In this document: positions 38,475-46,955 of the stretch, piece by piece
How positions within the stretch are numbered: the first letter of the stretch is position 1
How the letters are laid out: every line of letters starts with the position of its first letter
NCBI GenBank assembly: GCA_028710895.1
Contig: JAQTTH010000001.1
Coordinates: forward strand, 455,683-519,682
Direction of reading: 5' to 3'
Source: Paludibacter sp.
GTDB lineage: Bacteria; Bacteroidota; Bacteroidia; Bacteroidales; Paludibacteraceae
DNA length: 64,000 nucleotides
The notes under the pieces: model-generated
The model's database searches: none
Seen by the model: only the letters and a program-made list of their open reading frames with translations
Told to the model about the DNA's origin: nothing
Position numbers and translations under genes: made by a program

Positions 38475-38804
38475 CTACCTCTTATCATCAATACCGTATG
38501 CAACCCAATTAGCTTGCGGTTCGGCCAATTTCACGGTTTTCTTTGCCAACGCGTAATTTCCTTCAAGCTTATCCTTAATCAAATTCAGCTCTTCGGTTTT
38601 TACTTTCAATTCGCTTTTCAGGCGCTCCTGCTCTTTGTTCAGCGTATCTGCCTTACTAATGTCGGCATCCATTTCCGTTGTAAACTCAGGTAAATCCAGT
38701 CCATATCGTCCTACTTTTGCAGCATTCAGCTTAATGTTGTCCGACATAACTGTACTGTTTCTCAATAAATCACTAAAAGACATACTTGAAGATTTTGTTG
38801 CCAT
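38475..38804 (-). CDS. Small coiled-coil protein downstream of a 21-bp repeat array (family 2)
   Basis: A 109-residue protein with no signal peptide. The middle (about residues 45-90; TLNKEQERLKSELKVKTEEL and NLIKDKLEGNYALAKKTVKL) is a charged coiled coil. The end, EPQANWVAYGIDDKR, looks like a conserved tail that I have seen in uncharacterised Bacteroidetes proteins. No catalytic motif is present. It is not obviously homologous to the other two array-linked proteins but shares the gene layout: array (38953-39141), promoter box, gene, terminator. Function unknown. Confidence 0.75.
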   Translation of the reverse strand: MATKSSSMSFSDLLRNSTVMSDNIKLNAAKVGRYGLDLPEFTTEMDADISKADTLNKEQERLKSELKVKTEELNLIKDKLEGNYALAKKTVKLAEPQANWVAYGIDDKR

Positions 38805-38834
38805 ATATAAATTATTTTAAGTTTAACAATGTCA

Positions 38835-38842
38835 CAAAAATA
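38835..38842 (-). promoter_or_regulatory. Candidate -7 box of the 38804 gene
   Basis: The minus strand reads TATTTTTG, an exact TAnnTTTG match, 30 bases before the ATG. The -33 region is only TTTA-like. Array C lies more than 110 bases further upstream, so it would be outside the transcript. Confidence 0.5.
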
Positions 38843-38952
38843 ACATATCCCTAACACATATAAAATACTTATTTTTATGTTATTGAGCATATTTCTTAAT
38901 TTATTGCATCTTTTTTAGCTCAATTACCCCAAAATTATCTATCAAAACACAA

Positions 38953-39141
38953 AACCCATCTGCTTTAGTTGCTAAAGCAGATGCGGTAACATCAAAAGCA
39001 ACTGCGGTAGCTCTCAAAGCAAGTGCGGTAGGAGTTGCGCCATCTGCTTTAGGAGCTGCGCCATCTGCTTTGGAAGCTAAAGCAGATGAGTTGAACAGTA
39101 AAGCAGATATTTTCCTATCAAAATGCAATGCAATACCCAAA
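38953..39141. repeat. Array C: nine 21-bp units with inverted arms
   Basis: Phase markers (AAAGCA, or CCATC in alternate units) fall at 38953, 38974, 38995, 39016, 39037, 39058, 39079, 39100 and 39121, all 21 apart. Units come in two forms: one containing CTAAAGCAGATG or CAAAGCAAGTGCGG, the other containing its reverse complement CATCTGCTTTAG. The array can therefore fold: a perfect 12-bp stem with 3-base loop at 38957-38983 and a 10-bp stem at 39062-39088. The minus strand stays open as heptads (for example ALASKADGAAPKADG), which I regard as incidental. Confidence 0.88.
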
Positions 39142-39575
39142 AATAAGATCACTTTGTCAAAAGACGAACATTTTCGTACTTAATCACTGCTCAAAACCCA
39201 CAAAAAGCACAATTAAAAGCAGAGCAGAACCATTTTTCACAACACAGTGATTTCTGCATATAAATATACAGAGCATTTCAGTCCGTTTTGAGCTTATCCA
39301 GGCACAAGTAATTGCAAAATCACAGCTATTTTAGATGAAAGTAATGCAACAGCATCATCAAAATCCTACATTTTAACTCAGAAAACACCAAATTCACACG
39401 ACTTAATCAAATTCATAGAAATTAAAAATAGCGAATAGATATCATATTGAAAGAATAATCTACAATAAACAATCAATTAGAAACATATAACCCAATTTAT
39501 GAAACATATCGACACTTCGCAAATTTATTTTCCAACATTTTGGTAGGTTTTCTTGTTTCGTATTGACATTTTGTC
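39142..39575. other. AT-rich intergenic stretch
   Basis: No open frame with recognisable content and no hairpin of note between array C and the porin promoter. Confidence 0.5.
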
Positions 39576-39583
39576 TATTTTTG
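39576..39583 (+). promoter_or_regulatory. Candidate promoter of the TorF-like porin gene
   Basis: TATTTTTG matches TAnnTTTG; CTTG at 39552-39555 lies 20 bases upstream as a weak -33 element. The leader would be about 135 bases and very A-rich. It probably also serves the P-II and Amt genes downstream. Confidence 0.5.
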
Positions 39584-39726
39584 CAACGTATTCAAAACAT
39601 AATGACAGAAACAGAGAACATATAAACTCATTTTGTCACCAAAACAAACAGTATAAAAACAAATTAAATAACGGGAAATAATCAAACTAAAACAACATTA
39701 AAAAAAACATTTTAAAATTTAGAAGT

Positions 39727-40419
39727 ATGAGAAAAATTAAAGTTTTAGCAATCTGCGCGATTGCAGCGTTATCAATTACAAGCGTTAAAGCACAGTTCGC
39801 AACAGGAGCAGACATCGTAAGCTCATATGTATGGCGCGGTTTTCCACAAGAAGCAACAAAAGGAACTCCAAACATTCAACCTTACGTATCGTTCACCACC
39901 GGTGGTCTTACTTTAGGATCTTGGGCTTCAAGCAGTCTACTTGGTAACGTAAAAGAGGTTGACTTATATGCAACTTACGCTTTTTCAAGTCAGTTTGCAG
40001 TTACACTGACAGATTACAACTGGGGATTTGCAAGTGCAAAAGGATATTTTGATTACACAGCAACTACCGATCACATTTACGAAGCCACTGTAGCTTACAC
40101 CGGAACCGAGAAACTTCCAATCAGCGCTTCAATCAACACCATGTTTGCAGGAGCCGACAAAAACGCAAGCGGTAAACAGGCTTTATCTACTTACATCGAA
40201 TTAGGTTACCAACTATCACCAATTGCTAAAGTATTTGCAGGAGGATTAGTTAGCTCAGGAACTGCATATGGCAGCACTGCAACAGGAATTACCAACGTAG
40301 GTATCAAAGTAAGCAAATCAATTGCCATTACAGAAAAGTTCAGCCTTCCGGTTTATGGAGTACTTGGAGCAAACCCTTCTACAGGTGGAGCATTCTTCGT
40401 GGCAGGTGTGACATTATAA
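39727..40419 (+). CDS. TorF-family putative porin
   Basis: The 230-residue protein has a signal peptide cleaved after KAQ (about residue 22). GADIVSSYVWRGFPQ follows, the hallmark of the TorF/Gcw_chp family of small outer-membrane beta-barrels. It ends in FFVAGVTL, a typical barrel closure. Strands alternate throughout. It stands directly before glnK and amtB, suggesting it lets small solutes, perhaps ammonium or other nitrogen sources, cross the outer membrane for the Amt channel. That link is by context only. Confidence 0.82.
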   Translation: MRKIKVLAICAIAALSITSVKAQFATGADIVSSYVWRGFPQEATKGTPNIQPYVSFTTGGLTLGSWASSSLLGNVKEVDLYATYAFSSQFAVTLTDYNWGFASAKGYFDYTATTDHIYEATVAYTGTEKLPISASINTMFAGADKNASGKQALSTYIELGYQLSPIAKVFAGGLVSSGTAYGSTATGITNVGIKVSKSIAITEKFSLPVYGVLGANPSTGGAFFVAGVTL

Positions 40420-40429
40420 TCTAAAAAAA

Positions 40430-40457
40430 TCAATCTGTCCCAAATTGGGCAGATTGA
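40430..40457 (+). promoter_or_regulatory. Hairpin between the porin gene and glnK
   Basis: TCAATCTGTCCCAA faces ATTGGGCAGATTGA with a one-base bulge. There is no T-run after it, so it is more likely an RNA-stability or attenuation hairpin than a full terminator. Confidence 0.55.
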
Positions 40458-40489
40458 CAACAAAATACTCATTATTAAAATTAAAAAAC

Positions 40490-40843
40490 ATGAAAAAAAT
40501 TGAAGCAATTATCCGTACTTCTAAATTTTCTGAAGTACAGGCAGCCTTAAGGGAAGCTGGTATTGATTTCTTTACCTACGCTGATGTTACAGGTGTTGGA
40601 AATGAGATTAACAAAGAACACACCTACAGGGGAACTGTTTACGACACTAGCTACATTCAACGTCAACTTCTTACAATAGTTGTTAGAGACATAAATGCTC
40701 AGAAAACAGTGGATGCTGTTTTGAAAGCAGCGCAAACAGGTGAAATTGGTGATGGTAAGATTTTCATCTCAACTATCGACGATTCATACCGCATTAGAAC
40801 CGGAGAAAAAGGAGACACCTCACTTTACAATAAAGAAGCTTAA
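40490..40843 (+). CDS. glnK: Nitrogen regulatory protein P-II, copy 1
   Basis: A 117-residue P-II trimer subunit starting KKIEAIIRTSKFSEVQAAL. The frame extends to 40445, but P-II proteins begin at the MKKIEAII. The B-loop TGEIGDGKIFI and C-loop YRIRTGEKG bind ATP/ADP and 2-oxoglutarate. The T-loop (about 37-55; GNEINKEHTYRGTVYDTSYI) differs from the E. coli form but keeps a Tyr-Arg-Gly. It should gate the adjacent Amt channel, lying 32 bases upstream of it. Confidence 0.95.
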   Translation: MKKIEAIIRTSKFSEVQAALREAGIDFFTYADVTGVGNEINKEHTYRGTVYDTSYIQRQLLTIVVRDINAQKTVDAVLKAAQTGEIGDGKIFISTIDDSYRIRTGEKGDTSLYNKEA

Positions 40844-40875
40844 GGTATTAATTCATTTAAATAGGAGAAAAATAT

Positions 40876-42417
40876 ATGAAAAAGTATTTATTATTAATGT
40901 TATTAATGCTGGTTACAGTTACGGCTACCAGCTACATATATGCCGAAAAGGCACCAGACCCAACAGGAGCCACTACCGGCACCGCGGCGGATGTTACTGC
41001 CGCAACAGCAGGTAAACCAACGCTCGATGAAGTTGCCGCACAGGCAGGACACAATAAAATAGCCATTAACATGGTATGGGTTTTGATTACAGGATTTATT
41101 GTAATGTTTATGCAGTTTGGATTTGCCGCTGTTGAAGGCGGTATGACCCGTGCCAAAAATGCTTCTCACACCTTTTCCATGAACTTTTTGATTTATCCTC
41201 TGGGTATGATTGGGTTCTTTATATGTGGATTTGCATTTATGTTCGGTGGAGTGGGCGCACTTGGCACTCTGGGCGGATACGATGGTTTAAATCAGGAATT
41301 TACTGTCAACATATTTGGTCATGCATTTGGCTTAATAGGAACCAAAGGATTCTTCCTTAATGGCGCATACGATGTATCTGTATTTGCTTTATTCCTATTC
41401 CAAATGGTATTTATGGATACAACTGCTACCATCCCAACCGGATCAATGGCTGAAAGATGGAAATATAGCTCATTCTTTATTTACGGTTTATTAGTAGGAT
41501 CTATCATCTATCCAATCTACGGAAACTGGGTATGGGGAGGTGGCTGGTTGTCACAACTTGGTAATATGTTTGGTTTGGGTCACGGCCATGTTGACTACGC
41601 AGGTTCATCTGTAGTTCACCTAAGCGGTGGTGTACTGGCATTCGTTGGAGCAAAAATGCTTGGTCCACGTCTTGGAAAATACAACAAAGATGGTTCAGCA
41701 AATGCAATTCCGGGACATAACATTCCAATTGCAATCCTTGGTGCCTTTGTGCTTGCATTCTGTTGGTTCTCTTTCAACGCCGGCTCTTCTTTAGCAGGTG
41801 GTGATTTAAGAATATCAATTGTTGCTGTAAATACAATGATTGCTTCAGCAACAGGCGCATTGGGAGCAACACTCTATATGTGGATCTTTAAAACTAAAAA
41901 GCCTGATCCAACGATGATGATAAATGGTTTACTTGCCGGATTAGTTGCAATTACAGCACCTTGTGCTTTCGTAACTGTAGGTTCTGCTGCTTTGATTGGT
42001 TTAATTTCAGGTATTTTGGTAATTGAAGCCGCTTTCTTTGTAGAACTTAAACTTAAAATCGATGACCCTGTTGGTGCAGTAGCCGTACACGGCGTGAATG
42101 GTGCATTCGGCTGTATAGCTCTTGGATTATTTGCTGACGGAACTTATGGGGATGGACTCAACGGAATCAAAGGAGGTGTAACTGGTTTATTCTATGGTGA
42201 TGCAGGACAGTTAGCTGCTCAAACAATTGGAGTTGCAGCAAATATCATATATATTGGCTTAATAGGCTGGGTAGTATTCAAATTAATTGATTTGGTTGTT
42301 GGAAATCGCGTTAATGCAGAAGATGAACTCAGAGGTCTTGATATTCCTGAAATGGGTGTTGAAGCTTACTCAGGTATTAAAATGGACAAAAACAGTGAAA
42401 CTCCGCTTTCAAGATAA
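40876..42417 (+). CDS. amtB: Ammonium transporter, copy 1
   Basis: A 513-residue Amt/Rh channel with a signal peptide and an acidic, Ala/Thr-rich N-terminal extension (about residues 22-58), then 11 membrane helices. The pore histidines are His248 (SSVVHLSGG) and His405 (VAVHGVNGAFG). The Amt motif region FQMVFMDTTATIPTGSMAERW is present. The C-terminal tail (about 470-513) would contact P-II. It is a different subtype from the 45458-46828 copy, sharing only moderate similarity. It forms an operon with the preceding glnK. Confidence 0.95.
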   Translation: MKKYLLLMLLMLVTVTATSYIYAEKAPDPTGATTGTAADVTAATAGKPTLDEVAAQAGHNKIAINMVWVLITGFIVMFMQFGFAAVEGGMTRAKNASHTFSMNFLIYPLGMIGFFICGFAFMFGGVGALGTLGGYDGLNQEFTVNIFGHAFGLIGTKGFFLNGAYDVSVFALFLFQMVFMDTTATIPTGSMAERWKYSSFFIYGLLVGSIIYPIYGNWVWGGGWLSQLGNMFGLGHGHVDYAGSSVVHLSGGVLAFVGAKMLGPRLGKYNKDGSANAIPGHNIPIAILGAFVLAFCWFSFNAGSSLAGGDLRISIVAVNTMIASATGALGATLYMWIFKTKKPDPTMMINGLLAGLVAITAPCAFVTVGSAALIGLISGILVIEAAFFVELKLKIDDPVGAVAVHGVNGAFGCIALGLFADGTYGDGLNGIKGGVTGLFYGDAGQLAAQTIGVAANIIYIGLIGWVVFKLIDLVVGNRVNAEDELRGLDIPEMGVEAYSGIKMDKNSETPLSR

Positions 42418-42428
42418 GCTTAACTTAT

Positions 42429-42473
42429 ATTATCAAAGGGATTTCTGGTCACACAGAATCTCTTTGATAATAT
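42429..42473 (+). terminator. Hairpin after amtB copy 1
   Basis: ATTATCAAAG...GATT and AATC...CTTTGATAAT pair over about 17 positions around a GTCACAC-containing loop, followed by T-rich sequence. It likely terminates the porin-glnK-amtB transcript. Confidence 0.7.
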
Positions 42474-42526
42474 TTTCAAATTTCGAAATATAATATTTCA
42501 AATTTCCCAAAAAAAAAAGAAACAAA

Positions 42527-42940
42527 ATGACTAAAGAAAATAACACATTGTATTGCTACATAAAATTATTTCCAAAATGGATTGCTTATGTAGTTTTAGC
42601 TGCCGGCATAGCAGGAGCTTTTGTTATTCCTGTTACATCTATCGCATTTTATATATGGATTGGTTTGTGTGGATTATTCATCGCAAAAACGCTAACCCAG
42701 GAAACACCCAAAGAACCTGTAATTGCATTAACAGAAACCGGGGTTCAATTGGATAACAAACAATTTTATCCCTATAAAGAAATAGAGAAAGTTATGGCAT
42801 TCTCAACAAAAAGACTAAGATTTAGAACCATAAATTTCAAACTATATTTAAAGCAAGGCGCTCCAGTAGAATTTAATGTTGACAATTTAAATGTTAAGCC
42901 TCAATATCTACTGGATGTTATTAATGAGAAAATAAGATAG
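42527..42940 (+). CDS. Small membrane protein in the ammonium cluster
   Basis: A 137-residue protein with two membrane helices (about residues 18-35 and 38-54), then a soluble C-terminal half (LTETGVQLDNKQFYPYKEIEKV ... FKLYLKQ ... FNVDNL) resembling the PH-like domains found in small bacterial two-helix proteins. I do not know its function. It lies between amtB copy 1 and the NhaD-like antiporter and is downstream of the amtB hairpin. Confidence 0.65.
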   Translation: MTKENNTLYCYIKLFPKWIAYVVLAAGIAGAFVIPVTSIAFYIWIGLCGLFIAKTLTQETPKEPVIALTETGVQLDNKQFYPYKEIEKVMAFSTKRLRFRTINFKLYLKQGAPVEFNVDNLNVKPQYLLDVINEKIR

Positions 42941-43216
42941 TTTTAGCTATCTTTCAAATAGAGTAATATATGCAAACAGAGGAGAAACTATCTTCTCTGA
43001 AATAACAAATAAATTTTCATTGGCAAATTAATTACTCAAACAAACAATTTTTTACAACTTATTCTTTCAGAAACAAACACATTTAATTATAGTATTTCGC
43101 ATTTACTATCAGTATTCTATTCTAAGAAATTTTCATGTAATTTAAAGATTTTTGAAATAACAAAAATAGAATCTCTATTCTAATTTCAAAACAGAATATA
43201 TTATATGAACTCGCAA

Positions 43217-43300
43217 ACACGGTGAAACTGCTAATGATTAATCGTGTGTTTTTTAGTTTTATTGTTTCGGGCAGGCTATTTCGTGAGAAATGGCCTGCTT
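43217..43300 (+). ncRNA. Candidate structured RNA element, copy 1
   Basis: Two hairpins: ACACG...CGTGT followed by GTTTTTT, then a 13-base linker AGTTTTATTGTTT, then GCAGGCTATTTC / GAAATGGCCTGC. A second copy of the same layout with about 80% identity is at 46956-47040. It lies in the gap between the 42527-42940 gene and the NhaD-like gene. It could be a double terminator or a leader element. The rest of the 42941-43357 gap is AT-rich and empty. Confidence 0.5.
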
Positions 43301-43357
43301 TCTTAAAAAGCCAATATTTCAAACAAAAACTCTTACAAAATAAAAAGAAAGATAAAC

Positions 43358-44683
43358 ATGAAAGATATCAACAACATACCATTATGGAGTTCCATACCAT
43401 TTGTTATAATGCTGCTAGCCATAGCCATCGGACCACTTATTGCAGAAAAATGGTGGGAGCACAATAAGAACAAACTTCTTGTCTCACTATTTCTGGGCAT
43501 ACCTGTAATTATTCTTATGTTAGTAAGCGGATTCTCAGAAAATCTACTTGATACAATTATTTACGATTACGTTCCATTTATGGTATTACTAGGAACATTA
43601 TTTATTATTACCGGCGGCATTCATATATCTGGCGACATTAAAGCTACCCCTCTGAACAATACACTGTTTCTGGGTATAGGCTATATTCTGGCATCCATTA
43701 TGGGAACTACCGGTGCTGCTATGCTTCTCATTCGTCCTGTAATTATGACCAATTCAGAACGAAGATTCACAACTCATACAATATTATTCTTCATAGCGGC
43801 TGTAGCAAACTGCGGCGGGCTTTTAACCCCGCTCGGAGACCCTCCTCTTTTTATGCTTTATCTTCGTGGTGCAGAATTTTCATGGTTTACAAACTTATTC
43901 CCTGAATGGATTTTTGCAGGTACATTATTATTGCTAATCTATTTTTTTGTTGACAGGCACTATTACAAAAAAGAAGATTGGGTAGACCTTGCAGAAGACC
44001 ATATTCAGATAAAGCCAATTCGGGTAACAGGCAATATAAATTTTATATTCTTACTGGGTGTTGTTTTAGCAGTTGCATTTATAAACAAAGGAAATATTCC
44101 TCAAATGGGCGATGAAAGTGCATCATTACTTCTTAAATACCTTCGTGAAATTATATTGGTGGTATTTGCTGCAATGTCTTTATTTTTCACAAAAGCCGAA
44201 ATTAGGAAAAATAATAATTTTTCATGGTCACCGATTATTGAAGTTGCTTATCTCTTTCTTGGAATATTTATAACAATGGCACCGGCATTGATCTGGCTCG
44301 CAAAGAATGCTGCAAGTTTTGGCGTAACCGAACCATGGCAATTTTTATATGCTTCTGGTACACTAAGCTCATTCCTTGACAACACTCCTACTGCAGTTGC
44401 TTTTTATGATCTGGCACATGGACTCACGTCAGCGGGGCTTCCTGCATCTTTGTCTCACCTAACAATGGTTGCTGGAATTCCGGAAATCTTATTAAAAGCA
44501 ATTTGTGTTGGTGCCGTATTTTTTGGCTCCATGACTTACATCGGGAACGGACCAAACTTTATGGTTAAATCAATTGCCGAAGAAAGCGGAATAAAAATGC
44601 CAAGTTTTTTTGGCTACATGTACAAATTTTCCCTGATCATTTTATTACCGATTTATATCTTAGTCCAATTGCTTTTTGTTTAA
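43358..44683 (+). CDS. NhaD-like sodium/proton antiporter
   Basis: A 441-residue membrane protein of the ion transporter (ArsB/NhaD/CitM) superfamily, with about 12 helices. Typical segments are the GTTGAAMLLIRPVI and ANCGGLLTPLGDPPL pair in the first half and SSFLDNTPTAVAFYDLA with GSMTYIGNGPNFMVKSIAEE in the second. The two inverted halves each carry a Ser/Thr-Asn/Asp-rich re-entrant loop. NhaD-type Na+/H+ exchange is the best guess; a citrate- or dicarboxylate-type substrate cannot be excluded. It interrupts the ammonium cluster and has its own terminator. Confidence 0.82.
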   Translation: MKDINNIPLWSSIPFVIMLLAIAIGPLIAEKWWEHNKNKLLVSLFLGIPVIILMLVSGFSENLLDTIIYDYVPFMVLLGTLFIITGGIHISGDIKATPLNNTLFLGIGYILASIMGTTGAAMLLIRPVIMTNSERRFTTHTILFFIAAVANCGGLLTPLGDPPLFMLYLRGAEFSWFTNLFPEWIFAGTLLLLIYFFVDRHYYKKEDWVDLAEDHIQIKPIRVTGNINFIFLLGVVLAVAFINKGNIPQMGDESASLLLKYLREIILVVFAAMSLFFTKAEIRKNNNFSWSPIIEVAYLFLGIFITMAPALIWLAKNAASFGVTEPWQFLYASGTLSSFLDNTPTAVAFYDLAHGLTSAGLPASLSHLTMVAGIPEILLKAICVGAVFFGSMTYIGNGPNFMVKSIAEESGIKMPSFFGYMYKFSLIILLPIYILVQLLFV

Positions 44684-44703
44684 ACTATCCGAAAAGCACA
44701 TGC

Positions 44704-44745
44704 AAAAACAGCAGACTATTCAACAATGAATAGCCTGCTGTTTTT
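44704..44745 (+). terminator. Terminator after the NhaD-like gene
   Basis: AACAGCAGACTATTCA and TGAATAGCCTGCTGTT pair (two mismatched positions) around a 4-base loop, flanked by an A-run and a T-run. Confidence 0.85.
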
Positions 44746-44833
44746 ATATAAAATAATCTCACAACTCTAACATTCTTCTAAAAAAATACGACCAGCCAAA
44801 ATCTAAAAGGACACAGAAAAACGACATTTTACA

Positions 44834-44877
44834 TACATAAATGTACAAACCAATATTATTTTCTTACATAAATGTAA
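44834..44877. promoter_or_regulatory. Twin palindromic operator-like sites before glnK copy 2
   Basis: The 12-base palindrome TACATAAATGTA occurs twice, at 44834-44845 and 44865-44876; the second is extended to TTACATAAATGTAA. The copies are 31 bases apart, about three helical turns, and lie some 55-95 bases before the -7 box at 44929. This is a typical position for a dimeric activator. The binding factor is unknown. Confidence 0.6.
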
Positions 44878-44905
44878 TGTTTAACCATTTCTTTTGTCAT
44901 TTTGC

Positions 44906-44936
44906 CTTGCCAATCCAAAATAAAACCATACTTTTG
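44906..44936 (+). promoter_or_regulatory. Promoter of glnK-amtB copy 2
   Basis: CTTG at 44906-44909 and TACTTTTG at 44929-44936 are spaced by 19 bases. The leader is about 125 bases, A-rich. Confidence 0.55.
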
Positions 44937-45067
44937 CACCTGAATTACAATTTGAAATCAAAAAACGACAAATAAATCATTTTTTAATATACAAATAACA
45001 AATAAAACTACATTAAGGTAGGAAATAAAAGTAAAATACAACAAAACTAACAAACACTATAAGAGAT

Positions 45068-45430
45068 ATGAAAAAAATTGAAGCAATTATCCGCAAATCA
45101 AAATTTGAAGATGTAAAACAAGCACTTTACGACGCCGGCATCGAGTGGTTCTCCTATTGGGACATCACAGGCCTTGGTAAATCCACAGAAGAACAGGTTG
45201 TTCGTGGACAAGTATTCAAATCGGGCTACATACAGCGTCGAATGGTATCAATTGTGGTGCGCGACATTAATTTAGACAAAACAATTCAGGCCATTCTTGA
45301 TTCAGCCTGGACCGGAGAAACCGGCGATGGTAAATTATTTATTTACGACATAGAGGACACCTACCGCATCCGCACAAAAGAATCGGGACCGGAAGCCCTT
45401 TACAACAAAGACGAATCAACAGCAAAATAA
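45068..45430 (+). CDS. glnK: Nitrogen regulatory protein P-II, copy 2
   Basis: A 120-residue P-II protein beginning KKIEAIIRKSKFEDVKQALY. The loops are TGETGDGKLFI (B-loop) and YRIRTKESGPEAL (C-loop). The T-loop (about 37-55) reads GLGKSTEEQVVRGQVFKSGY, so the tyrosine that precedes Arg-Gly in copy 1 is Val here. That argues against uridylylation at this position. It is 27 bases upstream of its own Amt partner. Confidence 0.95.
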   Translation: MKKIEAIIRKSKFEDVKQALYDAGIEWFSYWDITGLGKSTEEQVVRGQVFKSGYIQRRMVSIVVRDINLDKTIQAILDSAWTGETGDGKLFIYDIEDTYRIRTKESGPEALYNKDESTAK

Positions 45431-45457
45431 GAATACACACTCTATAGAATTAGCAAG

Positions 45458-46828
45458 ATGAAAAAATATATAATATCACTAACAGCCCTATTGACCTTAT
45501 TCAGCGCGACTATTTCGGCGCAAACTGCAACAGTCGCGGTACCAAAAATTGACACAGGTGATACCGCATGGATGATTGTTGCCACTGCATTTGTATTACT
45601 AATGTCAATCCCCGGTTTAGCACTATTTTATGGTGGCCTGGTTCGTCGCAAAAACGTTCTAAATGTATTTATGCAGGTATTTGTACTCGTTGCAGTTATT
45701 AGCATCGAATGGGTAATTGTAGGATACAGCACTTCTTTTGGAAGCAACTCAATCGACTTTCTAAAACCATTTATCGGAGGATTTCACTGGGCATTCCTGA
45801 ATAATATAAACATAAGCGATCTTAGCCCATACTTTATTTCGCATTCTCAAATAGCAGCCGATGGAAGCTCTGTTGGAACAATTCCTCATATTGTATTTAT
45901 CATGTTCCAATGTATGTTCGCGGTAATTACCCCTGCCCTCATTATTGGAGCATTTGCCGAACGCATCAACTTCAAAGGATTTTTAATCTTCTCAGTTCTT
46001 TGGTCATTGTTCATTTACAATCCGGTTGCACACTGGGTTTGGGCGGCTGATGGCTGGTTATTCAAACTGGGAGCGCTTGACTTTGCAGGAGGTACGGTTG
46101 TGCATATCAACGCCGGGGTAGCAGCTATCGTAACAGCCATTATGCTTGGCAAACGTCGCGACTACAAAGGCCATGCAATACCTGCGCACAACATCACTTA
46201 CGTTGTTATAGGTGCCGGATTACTTTGGGTTGGCTGGTTTGGATTTAATGCCGGAAGTGGACTTGCAGCCGATGGACTTGCAGCTAACGCATTAATGGTT
46301 ACTCATATTGCAGCAGCTACTGCAGCACTCACGTGGGCACTTTTAGACTGGTTCCTCGACAAACGACCTACAGTTGTAGGTATTAGCACAGGAGCAGTCG
46401 GTGGATTAGTCGCAATTACTCCGGCAGCAGGTTTCGTTGGAATCCCGGGAGCACTCATTATCGGAGTTTTAGTTTCGCTCGTTTGTTTCTTTATGGTTGC
46501 TTACGTAAAACCCAAACTCGGCTACGACGACTCACTCGATGCATTTGGCGTACACGGAATAGGTGGTATATTGGGCGCACTCCTAACGGGAGTCTTAGCC
46601 TCTCCACTAATCCAATCAGCATACAGCGGTGCAGCTTATGGAAACTTCCACCAACTTTGGATTCAGTTTCTGGCAGTTGGAGCTACAATCATATTTTCGG
46701 GAGTTGGAACATACATTCTGTTCAAAATTGTCGACAAATTAGTTGGTCTCCGGGCTTCAGACAAACACGAAGCTATCGGACTTGACGAAACACAACACGG
46801 CGAAACAGCATACACCAACTTCGACTAA
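45458..46828 (+). CDS. amtB: Ammonium transporter, copy 2
   Basis: A 456-residue Amt channel close in length and motif to E. coli AmtB. A signal peptide (KKYIISLTALLTLFSATISAQ) is followed by DTAWMIVATAFVLLMSIPGL and 11 helices. Pore histidines are His216 (GGTVVHINAG) and His366 (FGVHGIGGILGALLTG); ADGWLFKLGALDFAGG is the Amt signature. The C-terminal tail (DKHEAIGLDETQHGETAY) is the P-II docking region. It forms an operon with the preceding glnK. Confidence 0.96.
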   Translation: MKKYIISLTALLTLFSATISAQTATVAVPKIDTGDTAWMIVATAFVLLMSIPGLALFYGGLVRRKNVLNVFMQVFVLVAVISIEWVIVGYSTSFGSNSIDFLKPFIGGFHWAFLNNINISDLSPYFISHSQIAADGSSVGTIPHIVFIMFQCMFAVITPALIIGAFAERINFKGFLIFSVLWSLFIYNPVAHWVWAADGWLFKLGALDFAGGTVVHINAGVAAIVTAIMLGKRRDYKGHAIPAHNITYVVIGAGLLWVGWFGFNAGSGLAADGLAANALMVTHIAAATAALTWALLDWFLDKRPTVVGISTGAVGGLVAITPAAGFVGIPGALIIGVLVSLVCFFMVAYVKPKLGYDDSLDAFGVHGIGGILGALLTGVLASPLIQSAYSGAAYGNFHQLWIQFLAVGATIIFSGVGTYILFKIVDKLVGLRASDKHEAIGLDETQHGETAYTNFD

Positions 46829-46955
46829 TACACAAAGAGTACAATTAAATTAATGGATTCCTGATATTTAGCGAAATCATCAGAGCACATTAATTCAAAT
46901 AGAAAGCTATCGACCTCTCACATAAACACAATATGTCGATATCTAAATAAAAGTA

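Noticed and set aside
38901..39152. Minus-strand 83-residue alanine-rich protein over array C
   Set aside because: The residue pattern changes abruptly where unit orientation flips, which a real protein repeat would not tolerate well. No start signal is seen.
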